This document shows positions 26,239 through 36,029 of a stretch of 64,000 bases of DNA, piece after piece. The notes beneath the pieces are model-generated. The model had not been told where the DNA came from, ran no database searches, and saw only the letters and a list, made by a program, of their open reading frames with translations. Numbering within the stretch: the stretch's first letter is position 1; each line of letters starts with the position of its first letter. Source of the DNA: Azotobacter vinelandii (GTDB lineage Bacteria > Pseudomonadota > Gammaproteobacteria > Pseudomonadales > Pseudomonadaceae); assembly GCF_001571105.1 (NCBI RefSeq), contig NZ_BCTD01000009.1. One strand, 5' to 3'. The position numbers and the translations under genes were made by a program.

Positions 26239-27015
26239 ATGGTACGGATAGATGCTCTCCCCGCCTTCCAGGACAACTACATCTGGCTGCTGCAAGATCC
26301 CACCACCCGGCGCATCGCCGTGGTCGACCCCGGCGATGCGACGCCGGTGCTCGCCTGGCTGGAGGCGAATCCCGGCTGGCAGCTCGCCGATATCCTCATC
26401 ACCCACCATCACGCCGACCACATCGGCGGCGCGGAAATCCTCAAGCGAACGACCGGGGCCCGGGTGCTGGGCCCCGACGACGAGCGCATCCCGGCGCGGG
26501 ATCTGACGCTGCACGACGGCGAAAGCGTCGAGGTCCTCGGCTACGCCTTCAGGATTCTCGAAGTGCCCGGCCACACCCGCAGCCACATCGCCTATTTCCA
26601 CGCCGCCGCACAACCCTGGCTGTTCTGTGGCGACACCCTGTTCGCCGCCGGCTGCGGGCGTCTCTTCGAAGGCACGCCGGGCCAGATGCGCCGATCGCTG
26701 GAGCGGCTGGCCGGGTTGCCCGAGGCGACCCTGGTCTACTGCAGCCACGAATACACCCTGAGCAACCTGCGTTTCGCCCAGGCGGTGGAACCGGACAATC
26801 CCGCCATCGCCCGGCGCCTGGCCGAGGTGACCGCTTGGCGAAACGCAGGAAGCGGCAGCCTGCCGTCGGAACTGGCCCTGGAACGGGAAACCAACCCCTT
26901 CCTGCGTACCGGCGAAACATCCGTTAAAGAAAGAGTGGCCCGCCGCTGTGGCCAGCCAATGCTTGACCCAGATCAAGTTTTCACGGAGTTGCGGGCATGG
27001 AAGGACAATTTCTAG
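26239..27015 (+). CDS. gloB: Hydroxyacylglutathione hydrolase (glyoxalase II)
   Basis: 258-residue metallo-beta-lactamase-fold hydrolase that cleaves S-lactoylglutathione to lactate and glutathione in methylglyoxal detoxification. Binuclear metal motif THHHADHIGG, further ligands in VPGHTRSH, CGDTLFAAGCGRLFEG and SHEYTLSNLRFA, and the C-terminal FLRTG segment that contacts glutathione. The start at 26239 gives MVRIDALPAFQDNYIWLL, the standard N-terminus; longer frames from 26167 lack family support. Confidence 0.95.
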   Translation: MVRIDALPAFQDNYIWLLQDPTTRRIAVVDPGDATPVLAWLEANPGWQLADILITHHHADHIGGAEILKRTTGARVLGPDDERIPARDLTLHDGESVEVLGYAFRILEVPGHTRSHIAYFHAAAQPWLFCGDTLFAAGCGRLFEGTPGQMRRSLERLAGLPEATLVYCSHEYTLSNLRFAQAVEPDNPAIARRLAEVTAWRNAGSGSLPSELALERETNPFLRTGETSVKERVARRCGQPMLDPDQVFTELRAWKDNF

Positions 27016-27113
27016 ACAACTACCAACAGTTTACGGACTCCCGACGGGTTGACCCTGCTTCGGGACGCTTCCTAGAATCGGCCCACTTTTTTGCCCGGAC
27101 TGTCCACTCGCCC

Positions 27114-28454
27114 ATGTCAAAGTCACTTTTAGGAGGCGTTGTCCCAGGTGTTCTGGCGAGGCGTAGCCCGCTCCTCGTCGCCCTCCTGGCCACCGCACTG
27201 GCAGGCTGCCAAAGTACCAATCAGCGACCCGATGACGAATATTCGCGCCTGGTCGCGAAGCCCAAGCGCGAAACACTGTGGCTGGAACAGGCCGCCAGCG
27301 CGCAGCCTCAGGACATCTGGGTACGCATGCGCGAAGGTTTCTCGCTGCAGGACGAGATAGACGTCAACCCGCGCATCGAGCGCCAGCGCCTGTGGTTCGT
27401 CAGCAACCCGTTGCACATCGACAAGGTCAGCGAGCGCGGCGCCCTCTACATGCATTACATCGTCGAGCGCCTGGAAGAACGTGGCATGCCGCTGGAGCTG
27501 GCCCTGCTGCCGGTCATCGAGAGCGCCTACAACCCGCTCGCCTATTCCCGCGCCCATGCGGTGGGCCTCTGGCAGTTCATTCCCTCCACCGGTCGCGACT
27601 ACAACCTGCACCAGACCCAGTGGTACGACGGCCGCCGCGACATCACCGCCTCCACCCAGGCGGCGATCGAGTACCTCTCCAAGCTTCACGACATGTTCAA
27701 CGGCGACTGGCTGCTCGCCCTGGCCTCCTACAACGCCGGCGAGGGCACGGTCAGCCGGGCCATCGAGCGCAACCGCCGGCTCGGCCTGCCCACCGACTAC
27801 TGGAACCTGCCGCTGCCCAAGGAAACCCAGGACTACGTGCCCAAGCTGCTGGCCCTGTCCCAGGTGATCATGACTCCCGAAGCCTATGGCATCAGCCTGA
27901 GCCCGATCGCCAACGAGCCCTATTTCGATCGGGTGGAGATCGGCGGCAGCATGGAGCTGTCGCGCCTCGCCGAGATGGCCGGCATAGACAAGGGCGAACT
28001 GTTGCGGCTGAACCCGGCCTACAAGCGCGGCATCACCCTGGACGGGCCCCAGTACCTGCTGGTGCCGACCGAAAGCGCCGAACGGCTGCAGCTCAGCCTG
28101 GGACGCACGCCCGAGCAACTGGCCGAATGGCGGAAACAGCGCCTGGCCGCCAGCCACGGCGGCGTCCGCCCGAGAAGGCCGGAACTGCATCGGACCTTCA
28201 GCCTGCAGCAGGCCACCACGCCGCCCAGCGCCGCACGGCTGCTGGCCCTGGAGGAAGAGCGGCCGCCGCGGCGGACGTCCGTCGCCGGCAAGAAGCGCAA
28301 GGCGGTGACCTACTACAAGGTGCGCAAGGGGGATTCGCTCCACCGCATCGCCCAGCGCTTCCAGGTGGACACCAAGACATTGCAGCGCTGGAATTCCCTG
28401 AGCGGCCGGACCATCCGCCCGGGGCAGACCCTGACCCTCTTCCTGGCGAACTGA
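27114..28454 (+). CDS. mltD: Membrane-bound lytic murein transglycosylase D
   Basis: 446-residue lipoprotein. The signal with lipobox LAGC is at about residues 28-32 (LLATALAGCQST). The SLT catalytic domain (about 120-290) has the catalytic Glu in LLPVIESAYNPLA, the Gly/Gln stretch in AHAVGLWQFIPSTGRDY and ALASYNAGEGTV. One clear LysM repeat lies at the C-terminus (YYKVRKGDSLHRIAQRF to IRPGQTLTLF). It cleaves the peptidoglycan glycan strand with formation of 1,6-anhydromuramic acid and is anchored in the outer membrane. E. coli MltD has two LysM repeats; only one is evident here. A longer in-frame start at 26997 would overlap gloB and destroy the signal peptide. Confidence 0.93.
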   Translation: MSKSLLGGVVPGVLARRSPLLVALLATALAGCQSTNQRPDDEYSRLVAKPKRETLWLEQAASAQPQDIWVRMREGFSLQDEIDVNPRIERQRLWFVSNPLHIDKVSERGALYMHYIVERLEERGMPLELALLPVIESAYNPLAYSRAHAVGLWQFIPSTGRDYNLHQTQWYDGRRDITASTQAAIEYLSKLHDMFNGDWLLALASYNAGEGTVSRAIERNRRLGLPTDYWNLPLPKETQDYVPKLLALSQVIMTPEAYGISLSPIANEPYFDRVEIGGSMELSRLAEMAGIDKGELLRLNPAYKRGITLDGPQYLLVPTESAERLQLSLGRTPEQLAEWRKQRLAASHGGVRPRRPELHRTFSLQQATTPPSAARLLALEEERPPRRTSVAGKKRKAVTYYKVRKGDSLHRIAQRFQVDTKTLQRWNSLSGRTIRPGQTLTLFLAN

Positions 28455-28598
28455 CAGCGGCCGGCGATGTCCGATCGCAAGTTCCGCGGAAGTTCGCCGT
28501 CTCCCGCCCCCGTCCGACACGAGAAGGGGCCGGGAGCGCGAGCTTTTTCCAAGGCTGACAAGCTGTTACTGTAGCGGCCCGAATGTCCAGAAGTCGCC

Positions 28599-30449
28599 AT
28601 GGATCGGACCCTCCTACCGATGCGTCCCCTCTGTCTGCTGTTGCTCAGTCTGCTCGCGAGCGGGCCGGCGATCGCGCGCATCACCGAAAGCCATGGCTAC
28701 GCCCAGTTCGGCGTGCTCAAGTATCCCGTCGGTTTCCAGCATCTCGACTGGGTCAACCCCGAGGCCCCCAAGGGGGGCACGCTGCGCCTGATGGCCCTCG
28801 GCACCTTCGATACGCTGAACCCCTACAGCTTCAAGGGAACCAGCCCGTCGGCAACGGCCGACTTCCTGCAGTACGGCATCAACGAGCTGAACGAGCCGCT
28901 GATGGCCGGCTCCGGGGTCTACGATCCCTCCGGGGACGAGCCCGCCTCCAGCTATGGCCTGATCGCCGAATCCGTCGAATACAACGAAAGCCGCAGTTGG
29001 GTGGTGTTCAACCTGCGCCAGGCGGCCCGCTTCCATGACGGCAAGCCGATCACGGCCCAGGACGTGGCCTTCTCCTACCGCCTGCTCAGCCAGGAGGGCC
29101 ATCCCCAGTACCGCGCCGAGCTGCGCGAGGTGCAGCGGGTCGACGTCCTCGGCCGCCAGCGCATCCGCTTCGTCTTCAAGCGCTCGGGCAATCCGCTGCT
29201 GATCCTGCGCCTCGGCGAGTTGCCGGTGCTCCCCCAGCACTACTGGAAGAACCGCGACTTCAAGGCCACCACCTTCGAGCCGCCCCTGGGCAGCGGCCCC
29301 TACCGCATCGTTCAGGTGCAGCCGGGGCGCCGCCTGGTGTTCGAGCGGGTGAAGAACTGGTGGGGCGCCAAGCTGCCGATCAACCGCGGCAAGTACAACT
29401 TCGACCGGGTGGATGTGGACTTCTACCGCGACAGCGGCGTCGCCTTCGAGGCGTTCAAGGCCGGGCAGTTCGACTTCTATATCGAGCACCAGGCGAAGAA
29501 CTGGGCCGGGGGCTACCATTTTCCGGCCGTACAGGCGGGCCAGGTGATCCACGCCGAGATCCCGCACCGGATTCCGACCCAGACCCAGGCGCTGTTCATG
29601 AACACCCGCCGCAGCACCTTCGCCGATGCCAGGGTGCGCGAGGCCCTGGGGCTGATGTTCGATTTCGAATGGACCAATCGCGCCCTGTTCTACGGCGCCT
29701 ACCGGCGCGCCGAGAGCTACTACCCGAACAGCGAGTTTTCCGCCGCCGGCAAGCCGGAGGGGGAAGAGTGGCTGCTACTTTCCAGGTATCGCCAGCAATT
29801 GCCCGAGCGCCTGTTCCGCGAGCCTTTCCCGATGCCGAAGACCGACGGCCACGGCATCCCGCGCGAAACCCTGCGCCGCGCCCTGGCCCTGCTCGGCGCG
29901 GCCGGCTGGAAGCTCTCCGGCCAGCGACTGGTCGATGCCCGCGGCCAGCCGCTGCGCTTCGAGATCCTGCTGGTCAATCCCAGCCTGGAGCGCATTCTCC
30001 AGCCCTACAGCGAAAACCTCGCCGGCATCGGCATCGAGGCGCAGTTGCGTACCGTGGATCGCGCCCAGTACAAGCAGCGGCTGGACCATTTCGACTACGA
30101 CATGATCCTGCTGACCCTGCCGCAGACCCTCAGCCCCGGCCTCGAGCAGTGGTTCTACTTCCACTCCAGCCAGATTGGCGTGAAGGGCGGCAAGAACTAC
30201 GCGGGCATCGCCAACCCGGTGGTCGACGGCCTGCTGGAGAGCCTGCTGGCGGCACAGACCCGGGAACAGCAGGTCGCCGCCGTCCGCGCCCTGGATCGCG
30301 TCCTGCTCTGGCAGCACTACAGCATCCCCAACTGGTACATCAATCATCACCGCCTGGCGTACCGCAACCGGTTCGCCTTCGTCGCCACGCCCCCCTACAC
30401 GCTGGGCCTGCGCGCCTGGTGGCTGAAGACCAAGGAGAACGACCGATGA
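28599..30449 (+). CDS. ABC transporter substrate-binding protein, YejA type (first paralogue)
   Basis: 616-residue periplasmic binding protein of the SBP_bac_5 family. The signal peptide is visible as LCLLLLSLLASGPAIA. The mature N-terminus has HLDWVNPEAPKGGTLRLMALG, the cluster-C binding-protein signature, then VAFSYRLL and LGSGPYRIVQVQPG. Proteins of this group bind oligopeptides or peptide-nucleotides such as microcin C for the YejBEF importer. It overlaps the next gene by four bases, and that gene encodes a second homologous binding protein; the two probably feed one translocator with different ligands. Confidence 0.9.
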   Translation: MDRTLLPMRPLCLLLLSLLASGPAIARITESHGYAQFGVLKYPVGFQHLDWVNPEAPKGGTLRLMALGTFDTLNPYSFKGTSPSATADFLQYGINELNEPLMAGSGVYDPSGDEPASSYGLIAESVEYNESRSWVVFNLRQAARFHDGKPITAQDVAFSYRLLSQEGHPQYRAELREVQRVDVLGRQRIRFVFKRSGNPLLILRLGELPVLPQHYWKNRDFKATTFEPPLGSGPYRIVQVQPGRRLVFERVKNWWGAKLPINRGKYNFDRVDVDFYRDSGVAFEAFKAGQFDFYIEHQAKNWAGGYHFPAVQAGQVIHAEIPHRIPTQTQALFMNTRRSTFADARVREALGLMFDFEWTNRALFYGAYRRAESYYPNSEFSAAGKPEGEEWLLLSRYRQQLPERLFREPFPMPKTDGHGIPRETLRRALALLGAAGWKLSGQRLVDARGQPLRFEILLVNPSLERILQPYSENLAGIGIEAQLRTVDRAQYKQRLDHFDYDMILLTLPQTLSPGLEQWFYFHSSQIGVKGGKNYAGIANPVVDGLLESLLAAQTREQQVAAVRALDRVLLWQHYSIPNWYINHHRLAYRNRFAFVATPPYTLGLRAWWLKTKENDR

Positions 30450-32287
30450 CCCATTCCCTGCGCACCCTGCTCCACGGCGCCGGCCTGTTGTTGCTCGGTT
30501 TCGCCGGCCTGGTCCAGGCAGACCCGCAGCACGCCATCACCCTGTACGACGAGCCGCCCAAGTACCCGGCCGACTACCGGCACTTCGAGTACGTCAATCC
30601 GGACGCACCGAAGGGAGGCACGCTGCGCCTGGCCGACTACGGTGGCTTCGACAGCCTCAACCCCTTCATTCCCAAGGGCAACGTGGAACGCCGCATCGGC
30701 ATGGTCTACGACAGCCTGACCTATCATGCGCAGGACGAGCCCTTCACCGAATACGGCCTCATCGCCGAGAAGATCGAGAAGGCCCCGGACAACGGCTTCG
30801 TGCGCTTCTACATCAATCCCAAGGCGCGCTTCCACGACGGCCGGCCGATCACCGCCGAGGATGTGAAATTCACCTTCGAGACCCTGATCGAGCACGGCGA
30901 CCCGATGTACCGCCACTACTACGCGGACGTCGCCCAGGTGGTGGTCGAGGAGCCGCTGAAGGTACGCTTCGACTTCAAGCACCGCGACAACCGCGAGCTG
31001 CCGCTGATCCTCGGCCAGTTGCAGATCCTGCCCAAGCACTGGTGGGAAAGCCGCGACTTCGCCAAGACCAGCCTGGAAGCGCCGCTCGGCAGCGGGCCGT
31101 ACCGTGTCGCCAAGCTGGAGTCCGGTCGCTCCATCCGCTACGAGCGGGTCGCGGACTGGTGGGCCAAGGACCTGCCGGTCTCCCGCGGCCAGTACAACTT
31201 CGACGCCATCGTCGTCGACTACTACCGCGACATGTCGGTCGCCCTGGAAGCCTTCAAGGGCGGGCAGTTCGACCTCAACCTCGAATACTCCGCCAAGGAT
31301 TGGGCCACCGGCTACGAATCCGCCGCCCTCAATGACGGCCGGATGATCAAGAAGGCCGTCCCCAACCACAACCCGGTCGGCATGCAGGCCTTCGCCTTCA
31401 ACATCCGCCGGCCCCTCTTCCAGGACCGCCGCGTGCGCGAGGCGCTCGGCCTGCTGTTCGACTTCGAATGGTCGAACAAGCAACTGTTCTTCAGTTCCTA
31501 CAAGCGCACCAGCAGCTACTTCGAGAACTCGGAAATGGCCGCCCACCAGTTGCCCGACAAGGAAGAGCTGAAGATTCTCGAACCCTTGCGCGAACAGTTG
31601 CCGCCGGAGGTGTTCAGCGAGGTCTACCGGCCGCCGGTGACCAACGGCGACGGCATCATCCGCGACCAGAAGCGCCGTGCCTACCAGTTGCTCCAGGAAG
31701 CCGGCTACCGCATCGAGAACGACCGCATGGTCGGCCCCGACGGCAAGCCGCTGGCCTTCGAATTCATGCTCCACCAGACCAACCTGGAACGCATCCTGCT
31801 GCCCTACAAGCGCAACCTCGGCGAACTCGGCATCGACATGCAGATCCGCCGCGTCGACGTTCCCCAGTACATCAACCGCATGCGCAACCGCGACTTCGAC
31901 ATGACCAGCGCCACCTGGCCGCAGTCCAACTCGCCGGGCAACGAGCAGCGCGAGTTCTGGCACTCCAGCAGCGCCGACAACCCCGGCAGCCGCAACTTCA
32001 TCGGCCTGCGCGACCCGGCCGTCGACCGGCTGGTCGACGGGCTGATCCGCGCCGACTCGCGGAAAGGCCTGGTCGCCCACGCCCGCGCCCTCGACCGTGC
32101 CCTGCAGTGGGGCTTCTACGTGGTGCCCAACTACCATGTGAACACTTGGCGCATCGCCTACTGGAACAGGTTCGGCCAGCCGCAGAAGACGCCGCTGTAC
32201 GACTACGGCCTGATGACCTGGTGGCAGGACAGCGACAAGCCGCAGCCCCGGGACGAAGCGGTGGCGCACAAGGAGGAAGGTCGATAG
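30446..32287 (+). CDS. ABC transporter substrate-binding protein, YejA type (second paralogue)
   Basis: 613-residue homologue of the preceding protein, with signal peptide LLLLGFAGLVQA, HFEYVNPDAPKGGTLRLADYG, AEDVKFTFETLIEHG, LGSGPYRVAKLE and FGQPQKTPLYDYGLMTWW near the end. Start 30446 is set by the four-base ATGA overlap; the long frame upstream is an out-of-context extension. The stop is followed directly by the permease ATG. Confidence 0.92.
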   Translation: MTHSLRTLLHGAGLLLLGFAGLVQADPQHAITLYDEPPKYPADYRHFEYVNPDAPKGGTLRLADYGGFDSLNPFIPKGNVERRIGMVYDSLTYHAQDEPFTEYGLIAEKIEKAPDNGFVRFYINPKARFHDGRPITAEDVKFTFETLIEHGDPMYRHYYADVAQVVVEEPLKVRFDFKHRDNRELPLILGQLQILPKHWWESRDFAKTSLEAPLGSGPYRVAKLESGRSIRYERVADWWAKDLPVSRGQYNFDAIVVDYYRDMSVALEAFKGGQFDLNLEYSAKDWATGYESAALNDGRMIKKAVPNHNPVGMQAFAFNIRRPLFQDRRVREALGLLFDFEWSNKQLFFSSYKRTSSYFENSEMAAHQLPDKEELKILEPLREQLPPEVFSEVYRPPVTNGDGIIRDQKRRAYQLLQEAGYRIENDRMVGPDGKPLAFEFMLHQTNLERILLPYKRNLGELGIDMQIRRVDVPQYINRMRNRDFDMTSATWPQSNSPGNEQREFWHSSSADNPGSRNFIGLRDPAVDRLVDGLIRADSRKGLVAHARALDRALQWGFYVVPNYHVNTWRIAYWNRFGQPQKTPLYDYGLMTWWQDSDKPQPRDEAVAHKEEGR

Positions 32288-33373
32288 ATGCTGGCCTACA
32301 TCCTGCGCCGCCTGCTGCTGATCGTACCGACCCTGTTCGGCATCCTGCTGCTCAACTTCGTCATCATCCAGGCCGCTCCCGGCGGCCCGGTGGAGCAGAC
32401 CATCGCCAGACTGGAAGGCTTCGAGGCCGCATCCGGCGGCGCCACCGGCCGCATTTCCGGCGGCGGCGGCGAAGTTTCCGGGGGCAGCTCCCGCTACCGC
32501 GGCGCCCAGGGCCTGGACCCCGATCTGATCGCCGAGATCGAGCGCATGTACGGCTTCGACAAGCCGGCCCACGAACGTTTCTGGCTGATGCTGACCAACT
32601 ACCTGAAGCTGGACTTCGGCGAGAGCTTCTTCCGCGACGCCAGGGTCACCGACCTGATCCTCGAGAAGATGCCGGTGTCGATCTCCCTGGGGCTGTGGAG
32701 CACCCTGATCATGTACCTGGTGTCCATTCCCCTGGGGATCGCCAAGGCGGTGCGCCACGGCAGCGCCTTCGACGTCTGGACCAGTTCGGCGATCATCGTC
32801 GGCTATGCGATCCCGGCCTTCCTGTTCGCCATCCTGCTCATCGTACTGTTCGCCGGCGGCAGCTATTTCGACTGGTTCCCGCTGCGCGGGCTGACCTCGA
32901 ACAACTTCGACGAACTCAGCTTGGGCGGCAAGATCCTCGACTACTTCTGGCACCTGACCCTGCCGGTGACCGCCCTGGTGATCGGCAACTTCGCCACCCT
33001 CACCCTGCTGACCAAGAACAGCTTCCTCGACGAGATCAACAAGCAGTACGTGGTCACCGCGCGCGCCAAGGGCCTGTCGAAGAACCGCGTGCTCTACGGG
33101 CACGTGTTCCGCAACGCCATGCTGATCGTCATCGCCGGCTTCCCCTCGGCCTTCATCGGCCTGTTCTTCACCGGCTCGCTGCTGATCGAGGTGATCTTCT
33201 CCCTCGACGGCCTGGGCCTCTTGAGCTTCGAGGCGGCGATCAACCGCGACTATCCGGTGGTGTTCGGCACCCTCTTCATCTTCACCCTGCTGGGACTGGT
33301 CGTGAAACTGATCGGCGATCTCACCTACACCTTGGTCGATCCACGCATCGACTTCGAAAGCCGGGAGAGCTGA
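32288..33373 (+). CDS. yejB: Peptide/microcin C ABC transporter permease YejB
   Basis: 361-residue inner-membrane permease with six predicted helices: the first in YILRRLLLIVPTLFGILLLN, the rest after residue 120. The BPD_transp_1 EAA loop reads YVVTARAKGLSKNRVLYGHVFRNA. A Gly/Ser-rich insert (about residues 40-75) after helix 1 is typical of YejB. It starts at the base following the upstream stop codon. It pairs with YejE as the membrane channel. Confidence 0.93.
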   Translation: MLAYILRRLLLIVPTLFGILLLNFVIIQAAPGGPVEQTIARLEGFEAASGGATGRISGGGGEVSGGSSRYRGAQGLDPDLIAEIERMYGFDKPAHERFWLMLTNYLKLDFGESFFRDARVTDLILEKMPVSISLGLWSTLIMYLVSIPLGIAKAVRHGSAFDVWTSSAIIVGYAIPAFLFAILLIVLFAGGSYFDWFPLRGLTSNNFDELSLGGKILDYFWHLTLPVTALVIGNFATLTLLTKNSFLDEINKQYVVTARAKGLSKNRVLYGHVFRNAMLIVIAGFPSAFIGLFFTGSLLIEVIFSLDGLGLLSFEAAINRDYPVVFGTLFIFTLLGLVVKLIGDLTYTLVDPRIDFESRES

Positions 33374-33375
33374 GC

Positions 33376-34395
33376 ATGAAACTGACTCCCCTCAACCGGC
33401 GCCGGCTGGAACTCTTCAAGGCGCACCGGCGCGGCTGGTGGTCGCTCTGGCTGTTCCTCGCGCTGTTCGCCGCAAGCCTCGGCGCCGAACTGATCGCCAA
33501 CGACAAGCCGCTGCTGGTGCGCTACGACGGCGACTGGTATTTCCCGGTGTTCAAGCGCTATCCGGAGACCACCTTCGGCGGCGAGTTCCCGCTGACCACC
33601 AACTACAAGACCCCCTACATCCGGGACCTGATCGAAGAGAAGGATGGCTGGATGCTCTGGCCGCCGATCCCTTTCAGCTATTCGAGCATCAACTACGAAC
33701 TGACCGTCCCGACACCAGCGCCACCGTCGCGGGTCAACTGGCTGGGTACCGACGACCAGGGCCGCGACGTGCTCGCCCGGGTCATCTACGGCTTCCGCAT
33801 CTCGGTGCTGTTCGCCATCACCCTGACCCTGCTCAGTTCGCTCGTCGGCGTCGTCGTCGGCGCCTTGCAGGGCTTCCACGGCGGCTGGGTCGATCTGCTC
33901 GGCCAGCGTTTCCTGGAGATCTGGTCCGGCCTGCCGGTGCTCTACCTGCTGATCATCCTGGCCAGCTTCGTCCAGCCCAACTTCTGGTGGCTGCTGGGCA
34001 TCATGCTGCTGTTCTCCTGGATGAGCCTGGTCGACGTGGTGCGCGCCGAGTTCCTGCGCGGCCGCAACCTGGAGTACGTACGCGCGGCCCGTGCCCTGGG
34101 CATGAGCAACGGCGCCATCATGTACCGGCACATCCTGCCCAACGCCATGGTCTCGACCATGACCTTCATGCCCTTCATCCTCACCGGCGCCATCGGCACC
34201 CTCACCGCCCTGGACTTCCTCGGCTTCGGCCTGCCGCCCGGCGCGCCGTCCCTCGGCGAACTGGTCGCCCAGGGCAAGGCCAACCTGCAGTCGCCCTGGC
34301 TGGGGATCACCGCCTTCGTGGTGCTGGCGCTGATGCTCAGCCTGCTGGTGTTCATCGGCGAGGCGGCGCGCGATGCCTTCGACCCGAGGAAGTGA
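33376..34395 (+). CDS. yejE: Peptide/microcin C ABC transporter permease YejE
   Basis: 339-residue permease. The N-terminus MKLTPLNRRRLELFKAHRRG is followed by a first helix (WWSLWLFLALFAASLGAEL), a periplasmic stretch with NWLGTDDQGRDVLARVIYG, and the BPD_transp_1 core with EAA loop EYVRAARALGMSNGAIMYRH. It is separated by two bases from the upstream stop. Confidence 0.93.
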   Translation: MKLTPLNRRRLELFKAHRRGWWSLWLFLALFAASLGAELIANDKPLLVRYDGDWYFPVFKRYPETTFGGEFPLTTNYKTPYIRDLIEEKDGWMLWPPIPFSYSSINYELTVPTPAPPSRVNWLGTDDQGRDVLARVIYGFRISVLFAITLTLLSSLVGVVVGALQGFHGGWVDLLGQRFLEIWSGLPVLYLLIILASFVQPNFWWLLGIMLLFSWMSLVDVVRAEFLRGRNLEYVRAARALGMSNGAIMYRHILPNAMVSTMTFMPFILTGAIGTLTALDFLGFGLPPGAPSLGELVAQGKANLQSPWLGITAFVVLALMLSLLVFIGEAARDAFDPRK

Positions 34396-34396
34396 A

Positions 34397-36010
34397 ATGA
34401 ACGATTCGCAGAACCTCATCGAGATCCGCGACCTCGCGGTCGAGTTCGTCGGCGGCGATCGCCTGGAGCGCGTGGTGGAAGGCGTCAGCTTCGACATCCG
34501 GCGGGGCGAGACCCTGGCCCTGGTCGGCGAAAGCGGTTCGGGCAAGTCGGTCACTGCTCACTCGATCCTGCGTCTGCTGCCCTATCCGCTCGCCCGCCAT
34601 CCGTCCGGCAGCATCCGCTATGCCGGCCAGGACCTGCTCCAGCTCGACGAGCGCAGGCTGCGCGGCATCCGCGGCAACCGCATCGCCATGGTCTTCCAGG
34701 AGCCGATGACCTCGCTGAACCCGCTGCACAGCATCGAGAAGCAGATCAACGAGGTTCTCGCCCTGCACAAGGGCCTGCGCGGCGCGGCAGCCACCGCGCG
34801 CACCCTGGAGCTGCTCGAACTGGTCGGCATTCCCGAGCCGCACAAGCGCCTCAAGGCTTATCCCCACGAGCTTTCCGGCGGCCAGCGGCAACGGGTGATG
34901 ATCGCCATGGCGCTGGCCAACGAACCCGAACTGCTGATCGCCGACGAGCCGACCACGGCGCTGGACGTCACCGTGCAGTTGAAGATCCTCGAGCTGCTCA
35001 AGGACCTGCAGGCCCGCCTGGGCATGGCCTTGCTGCTGATCACCCACGACCTCAACCTGGTGCGGCGCACCGCCCATCGGATCTGTGTCATGCGCGGCGG
35101 GCGCATCGTCGAACAGGCCGGCTGCGAGGAAATCTTCCACGCGCCGAAGCATCCCTATACTCAGGAATTGCTCGGTGCCGAACCCAGCGGGGCGCCGGCG
35201 GACAACCCGGTCGGCGAGCCGCTGCTGGAGGTCGAGGACCTGCGCGTCTGGTTCCCGATCAAGAAGGGCCTGCTGCGCCGTACCGTCGATCACGTCAAGG
35301 CGGTGGACGGCATCGGCTTCAGCCTGCGCCGCGGGCAGACCCTGGGCATCGTCGGGGAAAGCGGTTCCGGCAAGTCCACCCTCGGCCTGGCGATCCTGCG
35401 CCTGCTCGCCAGCCAGGGCTCGATCCGCTTCCGCGGCCAGACGCTGGACGGTCTGTCGCAAGGCGAGATCCGCCCCCTGCGACGGGAGATGCAGGTGGTC
35501 TTCCAGGATCCCTTCGGCAGCCTCAGCCCGCGCATGTCGGTGGGCCAGATCGTCGGCGAGGGCCTGCGCATCCACCGCCTCGGCACGCTGGCCGAACAGG
35601 AGCAGGCGATCGTCGAGGCGCTGCGCGAGGTCGGCCTGGACCCGGAAACCCGCCACCGCTACCCGCACGAGTTTTCCGGCGGACAGCGGCAGCGGATCGC
35701 CATCGCCCGGGCGCTGGTGCTGAAGCCGGCGCTGATCCTGCTGGACGAGCCCACTTCCGCGCTCGACCGCACGGTACAGCGCCAGGTCGTCGAGCTGCTG
35801 CGCTCGCTGCAGCGCAAGTACGACCTGACCTACCTGTTCATCAGCCACGACCTGGCGGTGGTCAAGGCGCTCAGCCACCAGTTGATGGTGGTCAGGCAGG
35901 GACAGGTGGTCGAACAGGGGGCGGCGCGGGATATCTTCGCCGCTCCGCGACATACTTATACACGGCAGTTGCTGGAAGCCGCCTTCCTGGCTCCCGGCAG
36001 CGCCGATTAA
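34397..36010 (+). CDS. yejF: Peptide/microcin C ABC transporter double ATPase YejF
   Basis: 537-residue protein with two complete ATPase modules. Module 1 has Walker A GESGSGKS, LSGGQRQRVMIAMAL and LLIADEPTTALD. Module 2 (from about residue 275) has GESGSGKST, FSGGQRQRIAIARAL and LILLDEPTSALD. Each is followed by an oligopeptide-type C-terminal stretch (HPYTQELL; HTYTRQLLEAAF). This single chain powers YejBE. It begins one base after the yejE stop and ends 19 bases before fabI. Confidence 0.95.
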   Translation: MNDSQNLIEIRDLAVEFVGGDRLERVVEGVSFDIRRGETLALVGESGSGKSVTAHSILRLLPYPLARHPSGSIRYAGQDLLQLDERRLRGIRGNRIAMVFQEPMTSLNPLHSIEKQINEVLALHKGLRGAAATARTLELLELVGIPEPHKRLKAYPHELSGGQRQRVMIAMALANEPELLIADEPTTALDVTVQLKILELLKDLQARLGMALLLITHDLNLVRRTAHRICVMRGGRIVEQAGCEEIFHAPKHPYTQELLGAEPSGAPADNPVGEPLLEVEDLRVWFPIKKGLLRRTVDHVKAVDGIGFSLRRGQTLGIVGESGSGKSTLGLAILRLLASQGSIRFRGQTLDGLSQGEIRPLRREMQVVFQDPFGSLSPRMSVGQIVGEGLRIHRLGTLAEQEQAIVEALREVGLDPETRHRYPHEFSGGQRQRIAIARALVLKPALILLDEPTSALDRTVQRQVVELLRSLQRKYDLTYLFISHDLAVVKALSHQLMVVRQGQVVEQGAARDIFAAPRHTYTRQLLEAAFLAPGSAD

Positions 36011-36029
36011 CTAGAAGAGGAACTGATCC

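Noticed and set aside
26158..26976. 272-codon frame antisense to gloB
   Set aside because: gloB on the plus strand has every glyoxalase II motif; the antisense frame is compositional.
28515..28547. Possible terminator after mltD (weak stem followed by TTTTT)
   Set aside because: GCCCC/GGGGC pairing has a long loop and is not adjacent to the T-run; not strong enough to list.
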